Source: Anaerostipes sp.
Lineage (GTDB): Bacteria > Bacillota > Clostridia > Lachnospirales > Lachnospiraceae
NCBI GenBank assembly: GCA_028697725.1
Contig: JAQVEG010000018.1
Coordinates: 1 to 47,272, forward strand
DNA: 47,272 nucleotides
Direction of reading: 5' to 3'
The position numbers were made by a program, and so were the translations under genes. Shown here piece after piece: positions 16,878 through 24,160 of the stretch. Each line of letters opens with the position of its first letter. The first letter of the stretch is position 1. The notes under the pieces were generated by a model that saw nothing but the letters and a program-made list of their open reading frames with translations, was not told the origin of the DNA and searched no databases.

Positions 16878-18611
16878 TCAATTCCTCTTTATTCCTAATA
16901 CCTTTCTCATATAGCATCCGGCATTAAAATGCCCAACACACTCGGTGCACCTTACACATTTTTCATTATTTATGATATAAGAAATATTACCTACGCCATC
17001 ATCTTTTACACTAATTGCATCGTGTTTGCATACGCTTTCACAAGCTTTACATCCCAAACACATCTGATATTTTGTCAATTGGCATTGTACTTTACCTTCT
17101 GCCACAGATAGTGTCCTAGCCTTTGCTATATGGATATCCTTAACAATTACTTTTAAGATGTTACTTCCGATTCTTCCTTGAAGAATCAAAGCTACTTTTC
17201 CTCGGGTATTTATAACATAGACTTCGCCCAAACGTTTATTTCCCAGTTCCTTATTTATAGTTCCAAACGGTTTAAATAATTCATACAAAGAATCATCAAT
17301 AGGTCTTTGTAGTTCATAATTAAATGCATTTTCATCTGTGGCACAAGGTTCAAACGAAACCACAGATCTTTGTGCAGCTTCAAGACCATTACCACCTTGC
17401 CTTGCTTTCCATTTTCCATCTTTTACATATTCCTCTGCATCCGGTTTGCCAATTTTTTTTGCAAAACTTACTAGAAAATCATGCCAATGAACATATTTAT
17501 CATACATATGAACTTTAGATAAAAACTCTGACCAGGCACCATTATTTGGGCAGCACCAACAACCTACGCGTGAAAATCCTAATCTGTATGCATCATTGAA
17601 ATCTATTCCTGTAGAGAGGATATAAAGCCAAACGTCATAATCAATCCAATCTATTATTGGAGATACAACTGTTTGTTTAGATATTTTGGGACTTTCGCTC
17701 TCTCTTTCATATTTACTTCTGCTTGATGATTCACTTCTTCTAATCCCATAGAATGTCAATATATTTGTTTTATTCTTAAATGCGGAAGAAATAGTTTTTT
17801 GGATAGCCCCTGTTTTAAACACTGTGCAGCACCACCTCATAACACGACTTGGCGGTCCCACAATCTTACATAATTCTTCAAAATTCTTTTCTCTATTCTT
17901 TGCGGTTATAATCTGCACGCCTTGTGATTCCTCATTTTTTTTGAATCTCTTTTTATATTCAAGGGTGGTAGGAAATTCAAGTGTGGTGTCACCAAAAATA
18001 TGTAAAATTCTATTAGTTCCAAAAGCCTTATTAACAAGATGTGATGTTACTGTAGAATCTTTTCCCCCGCTAAATGAAACCATCATATCGTCTATAGAAT
18101 AATGATTTCGATAAGACTGTAAATACCTTATTGCTTCCTCCGTAATAAAATTGTACCGTTGTACATTTACTTCGACAAAAACTTTGATTATCTTTTCAAA
18201 CTTTTCCTGTTCTATTTCAGTTTTAAAATCATCATATTTATTTTTTATTTCTCTTATTTTATCCAGTGACCATTTATTTATAGCTGATATTGATACTCTC
18301 TGTTTTTTTCCATCTATAATATATGATCCACTTCCAAACCAGACAGATGCATCTTCAAAGCACATTGGATTATCTTTTTTTAAAATAATCGCGAGCAAAA
18401 GTTTTTCTTCAGGAAACACAGGGCGCAAATCAGTCGCTATATACTTCCCTTTATGTCCACATCTAGGGCAAACCGGTTCAAAAGAAGGAACATTGCATTC
18501 CTCACACCAGTAGATAGTGGTGGACATAACAGTTCTACTTTGACAAGATGGTTTTATACATTTTTCACCTTGCATAGGAACTTTACATTTTGGACAAATT
18601 CTTTCAATCAT
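16878..18611 (-). CDS. PAPS-reductase-like (DndC/BrxP-type) enzyme with zinc ribbons and ferredoxin
   Basis: 577 aa with four parts. Residues 1-55 hold several CxxC pairs (ICPKCK, CEEC, CPRCG) that form zinc ribbons. Residues about 150-350 are an ATP-pyrophosphatase fold with PP-loop SFSGGKDST (179-187). Within or after it are cysteine motifs RWCCTVFK and CWCCPNNG, which may carry persulfide or a cluster. The C-terminus is a two-cluster ferredoxin (CLGCKACESVCK, CVRCTECVGHF). DndC and BrxP use this fold to adenylate a backbone or sulfur intermediate in DNA phosphorothioation. Classic PAPS reductases lack the zinc and ferredoxin parts. It is the first enzyme gene after the Xre regulator and is probably supplied by the operon's desulfurase. 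Metabolic sulfate reduction is unlikely given the neighbours. Confidence 0.8.
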   Translation of the reverse strand: MIERICPKCKVPMQGEKCIKPSCQSRTVMSTTIYWCEECNVPSFEPVCPRCGHKGKYIATDLRPVFPEEKLLLAIILKKDNPMCFEDASVWFGSGSYIIDGKKQRVSISAINKWSLDKIREIKNKYDDFKTEIEQEKFEKIIKVFVEVNVQRYNFITEEAIRYLQSYRNHYSIDDMMVSFSGGKDSTVTSHLVNKAFGTNRILHIFGDTTLEFPTTLEYKKRFKKNEESQGVQIITAKNREKNFEELCKIVGPPSRVMRWCCTVFKTGAIQKTISSAFKNKTNILTFYGIRRSESSSRSKYERESESPKISKQTVVSPIIDWIDYDVWLYILSTGIDFNDAYRLGFSRVGCWCCPNNGAWSEFLSKVHMYDKYVHWHDFLVSFAKKIGKPDAEEYVKDGKWKARQGGNGLEAAQRSVVSFEPCATDENAFNYELQRPIDDSLYELFKPFGTINKELGNKRLGEVYVINTRGKVALILQGRIGSNILKVIVKDIHIAKARTLSVAEGKVQCQLTKYQMCLGCKACESVCKHDAISVKDDGVGNISYIINNEKCVRCTECVGHFNAGCYMRKVLGIKRN

Positions 18612-18616
18612 ACTTT

Positions 18617-18838
18617 TTATATATTTCCTCCATTTTTTGTTTTAACCGCATCACAAACATCACAAATATTGCAATCAAAATAATCACAAATTCTTAAAAT
18701 AATTGCCATAGATACCTCTTGTCCTTTATTCAACTTTGTCATCGTTCCTGTTGCCAATTGCAAGTTTTCTCTAAATTCCTGTTTACTCATTTCTTTTTCA
18801 GCTAATAATACCCATAATTTTTTATAACTGACTTTCAT
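18617..18838 (-). CDS. Small Xre-type HTH regulator of the defence operon
   Basis: 73 aa from the ATG at 18836-18838 (MKVSYKKLWVLL), preceded by GTGAGGA 7 bp upstream. An in-frame GTG at 18850 would place that ribosome site inside the gene. The Cro/C1 fold is visible (KEMSKQEFRENLQLATGTMTKL, IILRICDYFDCNICDVCDAV), as in the short YozG-type regulators often found at the head of restriction operons. Three cysteines near the C-terminus (CDYFDCNICDVC) are notable and might sense redox or metal. It lies 5 bp before the sulfur-enzyme start and is the promoter-proximal gene. A direct repeat upstream is a probable operator. Confidence 0.85.
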   Translation of the reverse strand: MKVSYKKLWVLLAEKEMSKQEFRENLQLATGTMTKLNKGQEVSMAIILRICDYFDCNICDVCDAVKTKNGGNI

Positions 18839-18852
18839 ATTTTTCCTCACAC

Positions 18853-18884
18853 TATTACAAATAGCTCATCAACTTATTACAAAT
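18853..18884 (-). promoter_or_regulatory. Direct-repeat operator candidate before the Xre gene
   Basis: The 10-mer TATTACAAAT occurs twice, at 18853-18862 and 18875-18884, with a 22-bp period (about two helical turns). It lies between the Xre start and the likely promoter, whose minus-strand -10 candidate TAAAAT is near 18886-18891. Such spacing fits a small HTH dimer binding both copies on one DNA face. Confidence 0.45.
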
Positions 18885-18998
18885 CTTATTTTATCATACA
18901 AAATCAATTTCAGCATTAAAAACATAATGGATATTACTAAGATCTTGCGATTTTTCATCATCTGGTTGAATATGTGGATTACATAGCATCTTTGTACT

Positions 18999-19028
18999 GC
19001 TACTTATTGCTACTTATTGCTACTTATT
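18999..19028. repeat. Three tandem copies of a 10-bp repeat
   Basis: GCTACTTATT is repeated exactly three times without spacer. It lies in the 240-bp gap between the ICE genes and the Xre-led defence operon, about 160 bp upstream of the Xre start. The 10-bp period is close to one helical turn, so it could be a protein-binding array. It could equally be a slippage product. No other gene is seen in this gap. Confidence 0.8.
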
Positions 19029-19079
19029 TCAATATTGGATCTTCATTTTTCATATGATTTAAGGTGATAATATCCTTTT

Positions 19080-19241
19080 TTAATGCTCCACACCAAAAGC
19101 TTCATTCACAAGTGCAGTCAACACCGCTTTCCATGCTTCTACCTGTCGTTCATCCTCACCTTCCATTTCATCAATGGAATCCATGAGTTCCTTATATTTC
19201 CTTTCCATTTCTTCCTGTGCTACTGTTTCACGTTTTTCCAT
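19080..19241 (-). CDS. Small acidic hypothetical ICE protein
   Basis: 53 aa from the ATG at 19239-19241 (MEKRETVAQEEMERKYKELM) with AAAAAGGGG upstream, preferred to an earlier ATG lacking a site. It is highly charged, with a predicted single coiled-coil helix (residues 5-35) and a hydrophobic tail (VLTALVNEAFGVEH). It follows the YodL gene on the same strand, 147 bp downstream. No family is recognised. Confidence 0.55.
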   Translation of the reverse strand: MEKRETVAQEEMERKYKELMDSIDEMEGEDERQVEAWKAVLTALVNEAFGVEH

Positions 19242-19387
19242 AAGCACAACCCCTTTTTGTTTGAATCTAGTCAGACTTTTATCCATAATCCAAGTATAAT
19301 CTCTTCGCTGTCCAATAATATGGACTCCAAAAAGGACACCCACCAAAAATTGATTATTTTTGATAGATGTCCTTATACTTTCAACAC

Positions 19388-20253
19388 TTATTTCGGGGTT
19401 CGCTCCAAATTTTCATCCTGCAGATATGCCGGAACTGCCTTGCCACTCTTCTTCGCTACCTGTATTGCTTCTGATGTAATCGCATAATAACGGACACTCT
19501 TTTTTTATCCTTCTTCTGTTCTGTTTTCTTTTCAATCTTCTTTCTATTATTGACTACACCATCCACCATATCATAGTTTTGCTCTGTACCAGACTCTTTG
19601 CGCCTTATATACTCTCCATTTTCATATGCCTTTTGCCAATACAAGAGTCTCTTTTGCTGTTGTTCGGCAATTGCTTTCTTAGGTTCTCCTTTCTGCAGGT
19701 AATTACGGATAGCCTCTTTCGTCTTTTCATCGAATCGGCTGGCCTGCTCCACAATGATTTTTCCATAGGCATCAAGGATCATACTAGATGCTTGCTTTCC
19801 GTATTTTTCATTTTCCAAAAGATAAAACTGATTGCCCAATAAGATCAAATCATCTGTAACTCGCCACTTGCCGTTGCGGTCCTTAATCTCATAATTTGAC
19901 GTATCTACTGTAATCACTGCTCCGTCAGAATTCATACGAATGAATCCGGACAAATGAAACAGGGTCTCTTTATCAATGTAATAACAGCTGATTTCACCGT
20001 TCCGATTTGTAATCAGAACATCGCTTACACACATCCGCTCCCCATTCTTACACACCGTACCAGCCTCATTGAGTCTTTCCCACAGTGAGTATACAGTTTC
20101 TTGCCTTGGGAAAGCGTCCAAGTAGATTTGATGATAGTTTTCAATGATAACCTTCAGCTTGTTCTTTCGCACATACTCCATGGAATGTTTCCATATCTTT
20201 CTTCCTTCTACCGTGTTGTTCACACGGTAGACTGCAAATTGGTTAATCTTCAT
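19388..20253 (-). pseudogene. YodL/DUF4316-type ICE protein, frameshifted near its 3' end
   Basis: The start is the ATG at 20251-20253 (MKINQFAVYRVNNTVEGRKI), overlapping the upstream stop. The opening is the YodL domain typical of Tn1549-like elements. Past residue about 250 the starting frame ends as VSVIMRLHQKQYR at 19456. The other frame instead reads VRYYAITSEAIQVAKKSGKA and ends sensibly at 19388 (ENLERTPK). The switch lies at a run of seven A (plus-strand T at 19500-19506). One extra A would join the two frames as KKSVRYYAIT. This is therefore a homopolymer frameshift or an assembly error. YodL-domain proteins are found in many mobile elements, and their role is unknown. Confidence 0.7.
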
Positions 20254-20488
20254 TGTCCTCATCCTCCAATTCAGCTTTATAGGAATCGAAATCAAATTTC
20301 CGGTAAGCTTCATCTGAAATTTGCTTCATCTTTCGAATTGTCTGATTCATCAGATCCATGAGTTCTTCGTCATTTTCATCCATATGCTTTTTTGCTTCTT
20401 TTATAGTCTGAATTGCTTTTTCTCTGTTTTCTTCCTGGAACATAGTAATGACCAGGCATTCATTCTCTTCAAATCGGGTTATACTCAT
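20243..20488 (-). CDS. Transposon-transfer assisting protein (TnpTA-like)
   Basis: 81 aa, acidic and helical. The central EKAIQTIKEAKKHMDENDEE and LMDLMNQTIRKMKQISDEAY pattern resembles the TnpTA family found in conjugative transposons between the RadC/ArdC-like and YodL genes. Its start overlaps the upstream stop by 4 bp (ATGA), and its end overlaps the YodL start. The biochemical role is not established. Confidence 0.6.
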   Translation of the reverse strand: MSITRFEENECLVITMFQEENREKAIQTIKEAKKHMDENDEELMDLMNQTIRKMKQISDEAYRKFDFDSYKAELEDEDNED

Positions 20489-22881
20489 AATTCTTGTCCT
20501 CCTCTTCTTTTGGGTTTAGTGGTCTGTTTCAATTGAATCAGTTGATCAGCCATAGCCTCTACGCTTTTTCGCTCTTTCGCTTCTAATTTTCCAACAAACG
20601 TTTCCACATTAGTCATAGCTTTTTGTACCAGTGGATGTTCTTTCAAATGTGGGAACATATCAATCCATTCCCTCTCCACTCTTGTCCCAGATAGAATATC
20701 GGACTCTTCTACTTCTCCGTTATGATGTAATTGGATTCCGATACCTTTTATTCCATGAAGCCGTTCTGCCGGTATCTTCTCATATGCTTTTACAGCCTCT
20801 TCAAATGTAAGGTTTTCATGGTATTCACCCAGAACCGGAAACTCCATACACTCTGCTACAAAATAACGCAGATAATCTTGATCGATGTTTTCCGCGCTTG
20901 CCTGGAATTCATGTGGCATCAGATATTGCATTCTGCCCAGCAATCCTTGTGCTCGTTCTGCAGTTTCCTCTCCTACTTCATCTGCAGAAGAGACTACATC
21001 TTTCAGCCATTCTTTTAGATATTTAATATTTCCCTCTTCAAGATTATCTCTAATCTCTTTTACTGCTGCTTCTCGATCATCAATCGCATCCTGATAGCCA
21101 TACGTATCATAATCATAAGAAAACGCATCAAGATCATTTGCCAGCTTTTCAAGCGTATCCTGTGGGAGCGATTCTTGAATATGTGACATCATACTCGAAT
21201 AAGTGGGATAATCCATCCACTCTGTATGCTTTGGATTATCAGAGAGCTGATCTACACCACCTTTACACTCCAAAAGCGTGACGTTATTTCCTAGATATTT
21301 ACTGTTCTGTACTCCCATACTTCGATTTTCATGAGGCGATAATGAATAATAAGCATTCAATGCATTATCTAATTTGTCATAAAGGGAAACCTTCATATGT
21401 CCAGCATGCTCTACATCTGCAGCTACGAAGAAATGTTCAACGAAACGCTCCTGCTCCATAGACAATGCTTTCATCTGTTCTGACATATCAGTGATGAAGT
21501 CACCTGCAGTTTTTCGGATAACATCCATAGATGCTCTCAGTTCCTTCATATCTTTACCACTGCTCCAACCTGCAATATATGCAAAGGAATAGTCTGAGGT
21601 ATCTAATTCAAAAGACTGACATACCGCATAAGCCACACTTTCTGCTTCGACTTCTTTCGTAAGCGAATCCTTCTTTACGCCCTGGGCCTGCATGATGTCT
21701 CTATCATGCAGTTTTGCATGCGCTACTTCATGGATAGCTGTTTTCATAGTCTGCAGCTCACTCATTCCTTTTTTAATTACGATTTCTTTATCTACATTAT
21801 GATAGAATCCATGAGCACCACCGTCAATCTCATCAAATCGAATCGGGACAGGGGACACTTTTGTGATTGCTTTCATAAAGATCTCATACCTATCTACGTT
21901 TCCCTCTAATTCATCCACTCCCAACGTAGGCAATGGTTCTCCTTCGGTCTGGGAGATATCGAATACATTCGTGATCTTAAATCTAGGTATGGTAATCTCT
22001 ACCTCTTCCTGTTCCTTCTTCTCCTGCTCACCAACATCACTTCCCTGCTTATCTTTAAGAACCTTCTTTTTAATTGGAGCCGGAGCAATGATTTTGATTG
22101 CCTTTTGGTCCTTGGTCACCTGTCTTCCCATTGATTTCCATTTATTATATCCAGCCACCAGAGTTGCATCTGGCTTCTGCATTGCAATAAGTAAGGTGTT
22201 ATTAAAACTGTAGTTATGAAACTTCGCCATTGTTTTCAAATACTCGGTGTAACGTTCACTGGTAAATAGTTCTGTGACACCTTCTTCAAGCGAATCCATA
22301 ATATCCTGCAAATCTGTTTTCTTCTTGGGAGTATCTTTCGACTGCTCCATAGAAAGAGTGTTCTCTGCGGCCATACTCGCTCCAAAAGAAAGATTATTAA
22401 TATCCCGCTCATATGATATTGGTCTTATATTTATCATCTTCTTGTCATTCATGGAATAATACTCATGAAATCTAGTTGTAATAATATGATCCATAACCGG
22501 AATTCCCATTAATACTCCTGCTTGCACTAACTGATCCGTAAGATTTATATCCTCTGTTGATGGTTCTAAATTTCCCGAAGGATGATTGTGAATAAGCATG
22601 ATTGAATGCGCATTAGACAATATGGCACTCTTCATCACTTCTCTCGGATGTACAAGAGACTGGGATAATGCCCCGACACTTATTACGTTCATATTGATTG
22701 GTCGTAAATCCGCTTGAAGGTTCACGATACAAAATAATTCTCGGTCCATAGTTCCCAACCATTCTCCAATCACACGTACTGCCTCTTTGGGATTATTAAC
22801 TGGCGTATCACTTAATAGCGACTGTTCTGGAACAATACGGACACCAACCTGTTGCAATTCATTTTCTCTATTGTTTGGCAT
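20485..22881 (-). CDS. RadC-like MPN + ArdC-like antirestriction + zincin multidomain protein
   Basis: 798 aa. Residues about 20-150 are a RadC-type JAMM/MPN domain (LIHNHPSGNLEPSTEDINLT). Residues about 190-270 match the ArdC N-terminal ssDNA-binding domain (YTEYLKTMAKFHNYSFNNTL, GYNKWKSMGRQVTKDQKAIK). Residues about 350-420 contain the zinc protease motif AIHEVAHAKLHD. The remaining 370 residues hold polyvalent-protein-type domains (DKLDNALNAYYSLSPHENRS and a later LHGIKGIGIQLHHNGE segment). ArdC proteins protect incoming single-stranded DNA from restriction during conjugation. The start has GGAGGGG and overlaps the upstream small ORF. It sits in the transfer operon, consistent with early expression in the recipient. 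Confidence 0.8.
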   Translation of the reverse strand: MPNNRENELQQVGVRIVPEQSLLSDTPVNNPKEAVRVIGEWLGTMDRELFCIVNLQADLRPINMNVISVGALSQSLVHPREVMKSAILSNAHSIMLIHNHPSGNLEPSTEDINLTDQLVQAGVLMGIPVMDHIITTRFHEYYSMNDKKMINIRPISYERDINNLSFGASMAAENTLSMEQSKDTPKKKTDLQDIMDSLEEGVTELFTSERYTEYLKTMAKFHNYSFNNTLLIAMQKPDATLVAGYNKWKSMGRQVTKDQKAIKIIAPAPIKKKVLKDKQGSDVGEQEKKEQEEVEITIPRFKITNVFDISQTEGEPLPTLGVDELEGNVDRYEIFMKAITKVSPVPIRFDEIDGGAHGFYHNVDKEIVIKKGMSELQTMKTAIHEVAHAKLHDRDIMQAQGVKKDSLTKEVEAESVAYAVCQSFELDTSDYSFAYIAGWSSGKDMKELRASMDVIRKTAGDFITDMSEQMKALSMEQERFVEHFFVAADVEHAGHMKVSLYDKLDNALNAYYSLSPHENRSMGVQNSKYLGNNVTLLECKGGVDQLSDNPKHTEWMDYPTYSSMMSHIQESLPQDTLEKLANDLDAFSYDYDTYGYQDAIDDREAAVKEIRDNLEEGNIKYLKEWLKDVVSSADEVGEETAERAQGLLGRMQYLMPHEFQASAENIDQDYLRYFVAECMEFPVLGEYHENLTFEEAVKAYEKIPAERLHGIKGIGIQLHHNGEVEESDILSGTRVEREWIDMFPHLKEHPLVQKAMTNVETFVGKLEAKERKSVEAMADQLIQLKQTTKPKRRGGQEL

Positions 22882-23020
22882 TTTCTTCCCCTCCTAACTT
22901 CACTGACATGATAAACTCTTCGTTTTCAAGTTCTTTTATTATCTGTGTAAGTTTTTCTAATCGTACTATTTGATGATTCTCATTCTTTCTAACTTCTATT
23001 ATTCCTGTAATCTCGTTCAT
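22868..23020 (-). CDS. Small hypothetical ICE protein
   Basis: 50 aa from the ATG at 23018-23020 (MNEITGIIEVRKNENHQIVR), with AGAGAGGAG upstream and the stop overlapping the next start. Beta-then-helix composition, no family recognised. It lies just after a terminator, so expression may depend on read-through. Confidence 0.6.
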   Translation of the reverse strand: MNEITGIIEVRKNENHQIVRLEKLTQIIKELENEEFIMSVKLGGEENAKQ

Positions 23021-23036
23021 TAGTTCTCCTCTCTCT

Positions 23037-23086
23037 AAAAAAAGAACTCCGCAGAGCCACCACAATGTGATATATACTCTGCGAAG
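23037..23086 (-). terminator. Rho-independent terminator after the DUF5688 gene
   Basis: Minus-strand arms CTTCGCAGAG (23077-23086) and CTCTGCGGAG (23047-23056) pair at nine or ten positions around a loop containing CACATTGTG. TTCTTTTTTT follows. It is 9 bp after the DUF5688 stop and upstream of the small ORF and the RadC/ArdC gene, so it may attenuate rather than end the operon. Confidence 0.8.
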
Positions 23087-23094
23087 CCTTGTCC

Positions 23095-24141
23095 TTACAT
23101 CGCCATTTCAGCTGCTCGTCGTTTTGGTTTTACTAACTCTTTATTAGCGTCTAAGTTCTGATCTGCTGCTTTTTCTTTTGCTTTCTGGCGTTCTGCAAAC
23201 GTTTCCGCTTTCTCAAATACATGCTCTTTAGAATCGAAGTGATAGACCTCATCTGTCAATTTATCTTCCGGCATAACCTGAGTGCTATTGACGTCCTGAA
23301 CCATCTCTTTCAAATCCTCAAAGGTATACGCTCCGTTATCAGGAAGCACGATTGTTTCATGCACGGATGATGGGAGAATAAAGAAATCTGATCCCAGACG
23401 TTCGCTGATTGTCTCCATAACATTGGGATAAAAGATTACCCCTGCACCATTTACAGTGCGATCGTTGGTGACAATCATCATTGGATTTTCAGTTTCATCG
23501 GACATTTGGTTTGCCGCCATTTCTGCTTCATCTCTCGTCATGCCTGATTCCATCATTTCTTCCATAATCATAGGTTTTACCGCATCAAACATAGTACTGA
23601 TGCTTGCCGGTAGAATGTTTTTGCTACTTTCCAATGCATCATTATGGAGCTGCTGTTCTGTCACCTGGTATGTTTCCATCATCTGATTATTTACCATTGA
23701 GGAAGCCATTCCATCCTCTTCTAATTCTGCAACAATATGATAAGTAATCAATAAATCTTCCTTAATCATATGAGGCACCTTATCCACCAGATCCTTATTT
23801 TGTTCAAGACTGCTCACTCTGATAAACAAGTGATTCTTAGCCTCGTTGTAATCGGTAAGCACATCCATATTCAGATTACCTGGCTGAGTTTGTGCTAATT
23901 CAGCAATTCTCTCCATATCACGGTTTAACTGTGCAAGACTTCCATCGTAATTCTGAAAGAATGCATCTAGATTGATACTAGATGCAATAACCTGATCTTC
24001 CTTTCGAACACTTAAGGCAGTATAGGTTTCATTTAACTTTCTTGTCTCATGAACATTCACCTCAGCTCCTGCATATTCCTCCGGTAAGTATTCTTTGATT
24101 CTACTTTTGACTGTATCTACATAATCCTGAAAATTCATCAT
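23095..24141 (-). CDS. DUF5688 family ICE protein
   Basis: 348 aa from the ATG at 24139-24141 (MMNFQDYVDTVKSRIKEYLP), with a GGGAGAG site and 19 bp after the topoisomerase stop. The opening, the LNAFFQNY-like stretch and the later MMIVTNDRTVNGAGVIFYP and ILPSSVHETIVLPD segments match DUF5688. That family occurs almost only in Clostridia mobile elements beside topoisomerase III. No catalytic motif is evident. The C-terminal 60 residues are charged and low complexity. Role unknown. Confidence 0.8.
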   Translation of the reverse strand: MMNFQDYVDTVKSRIKEYLPEEYAGAEVNVHETRKLNETYTALSVRKEDQVIASSINLDAFFQNYDGSLAQLNRDMERIAELAQTQPGNLNMDVLTDYNEAKNHLFIRVSSLEQNKDLVDKVPHMIKEDLLITYHIVAELEEDGMASSMVNNQMMETYQVTEQQLHNDALESSKNILPASISTMFDAVKPMIMEEMMESGMTRDEAEMAANQMSDETENPMMIVTNDRTVNGAGVIFYPNVMETISERLGSDFFILPSSVHETIVLPDNGAYTFEDLKEMVQDVNSTQVMPEDKLTDEVYHFDSKEHVFEKAETFAERQKAKEKAADQNLDANKELVKPKRRAAEMAM

Positions 24142-24160
24142 ATTTTTTCTCTCCCTTTCC

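Noticed and set aside
6802-18838. Calling the operon classical Dnd, Ssp, DISARM or complete BREX type 4
   Set aside because: No DndB/D/E, SspB/C, DrmA/B, PglZ or BrxL could be recognised in any gene of the operon.
18999-19028. CRISPR array
   Set aside because: Only three 10-bp units with no spacers and no cas genes.
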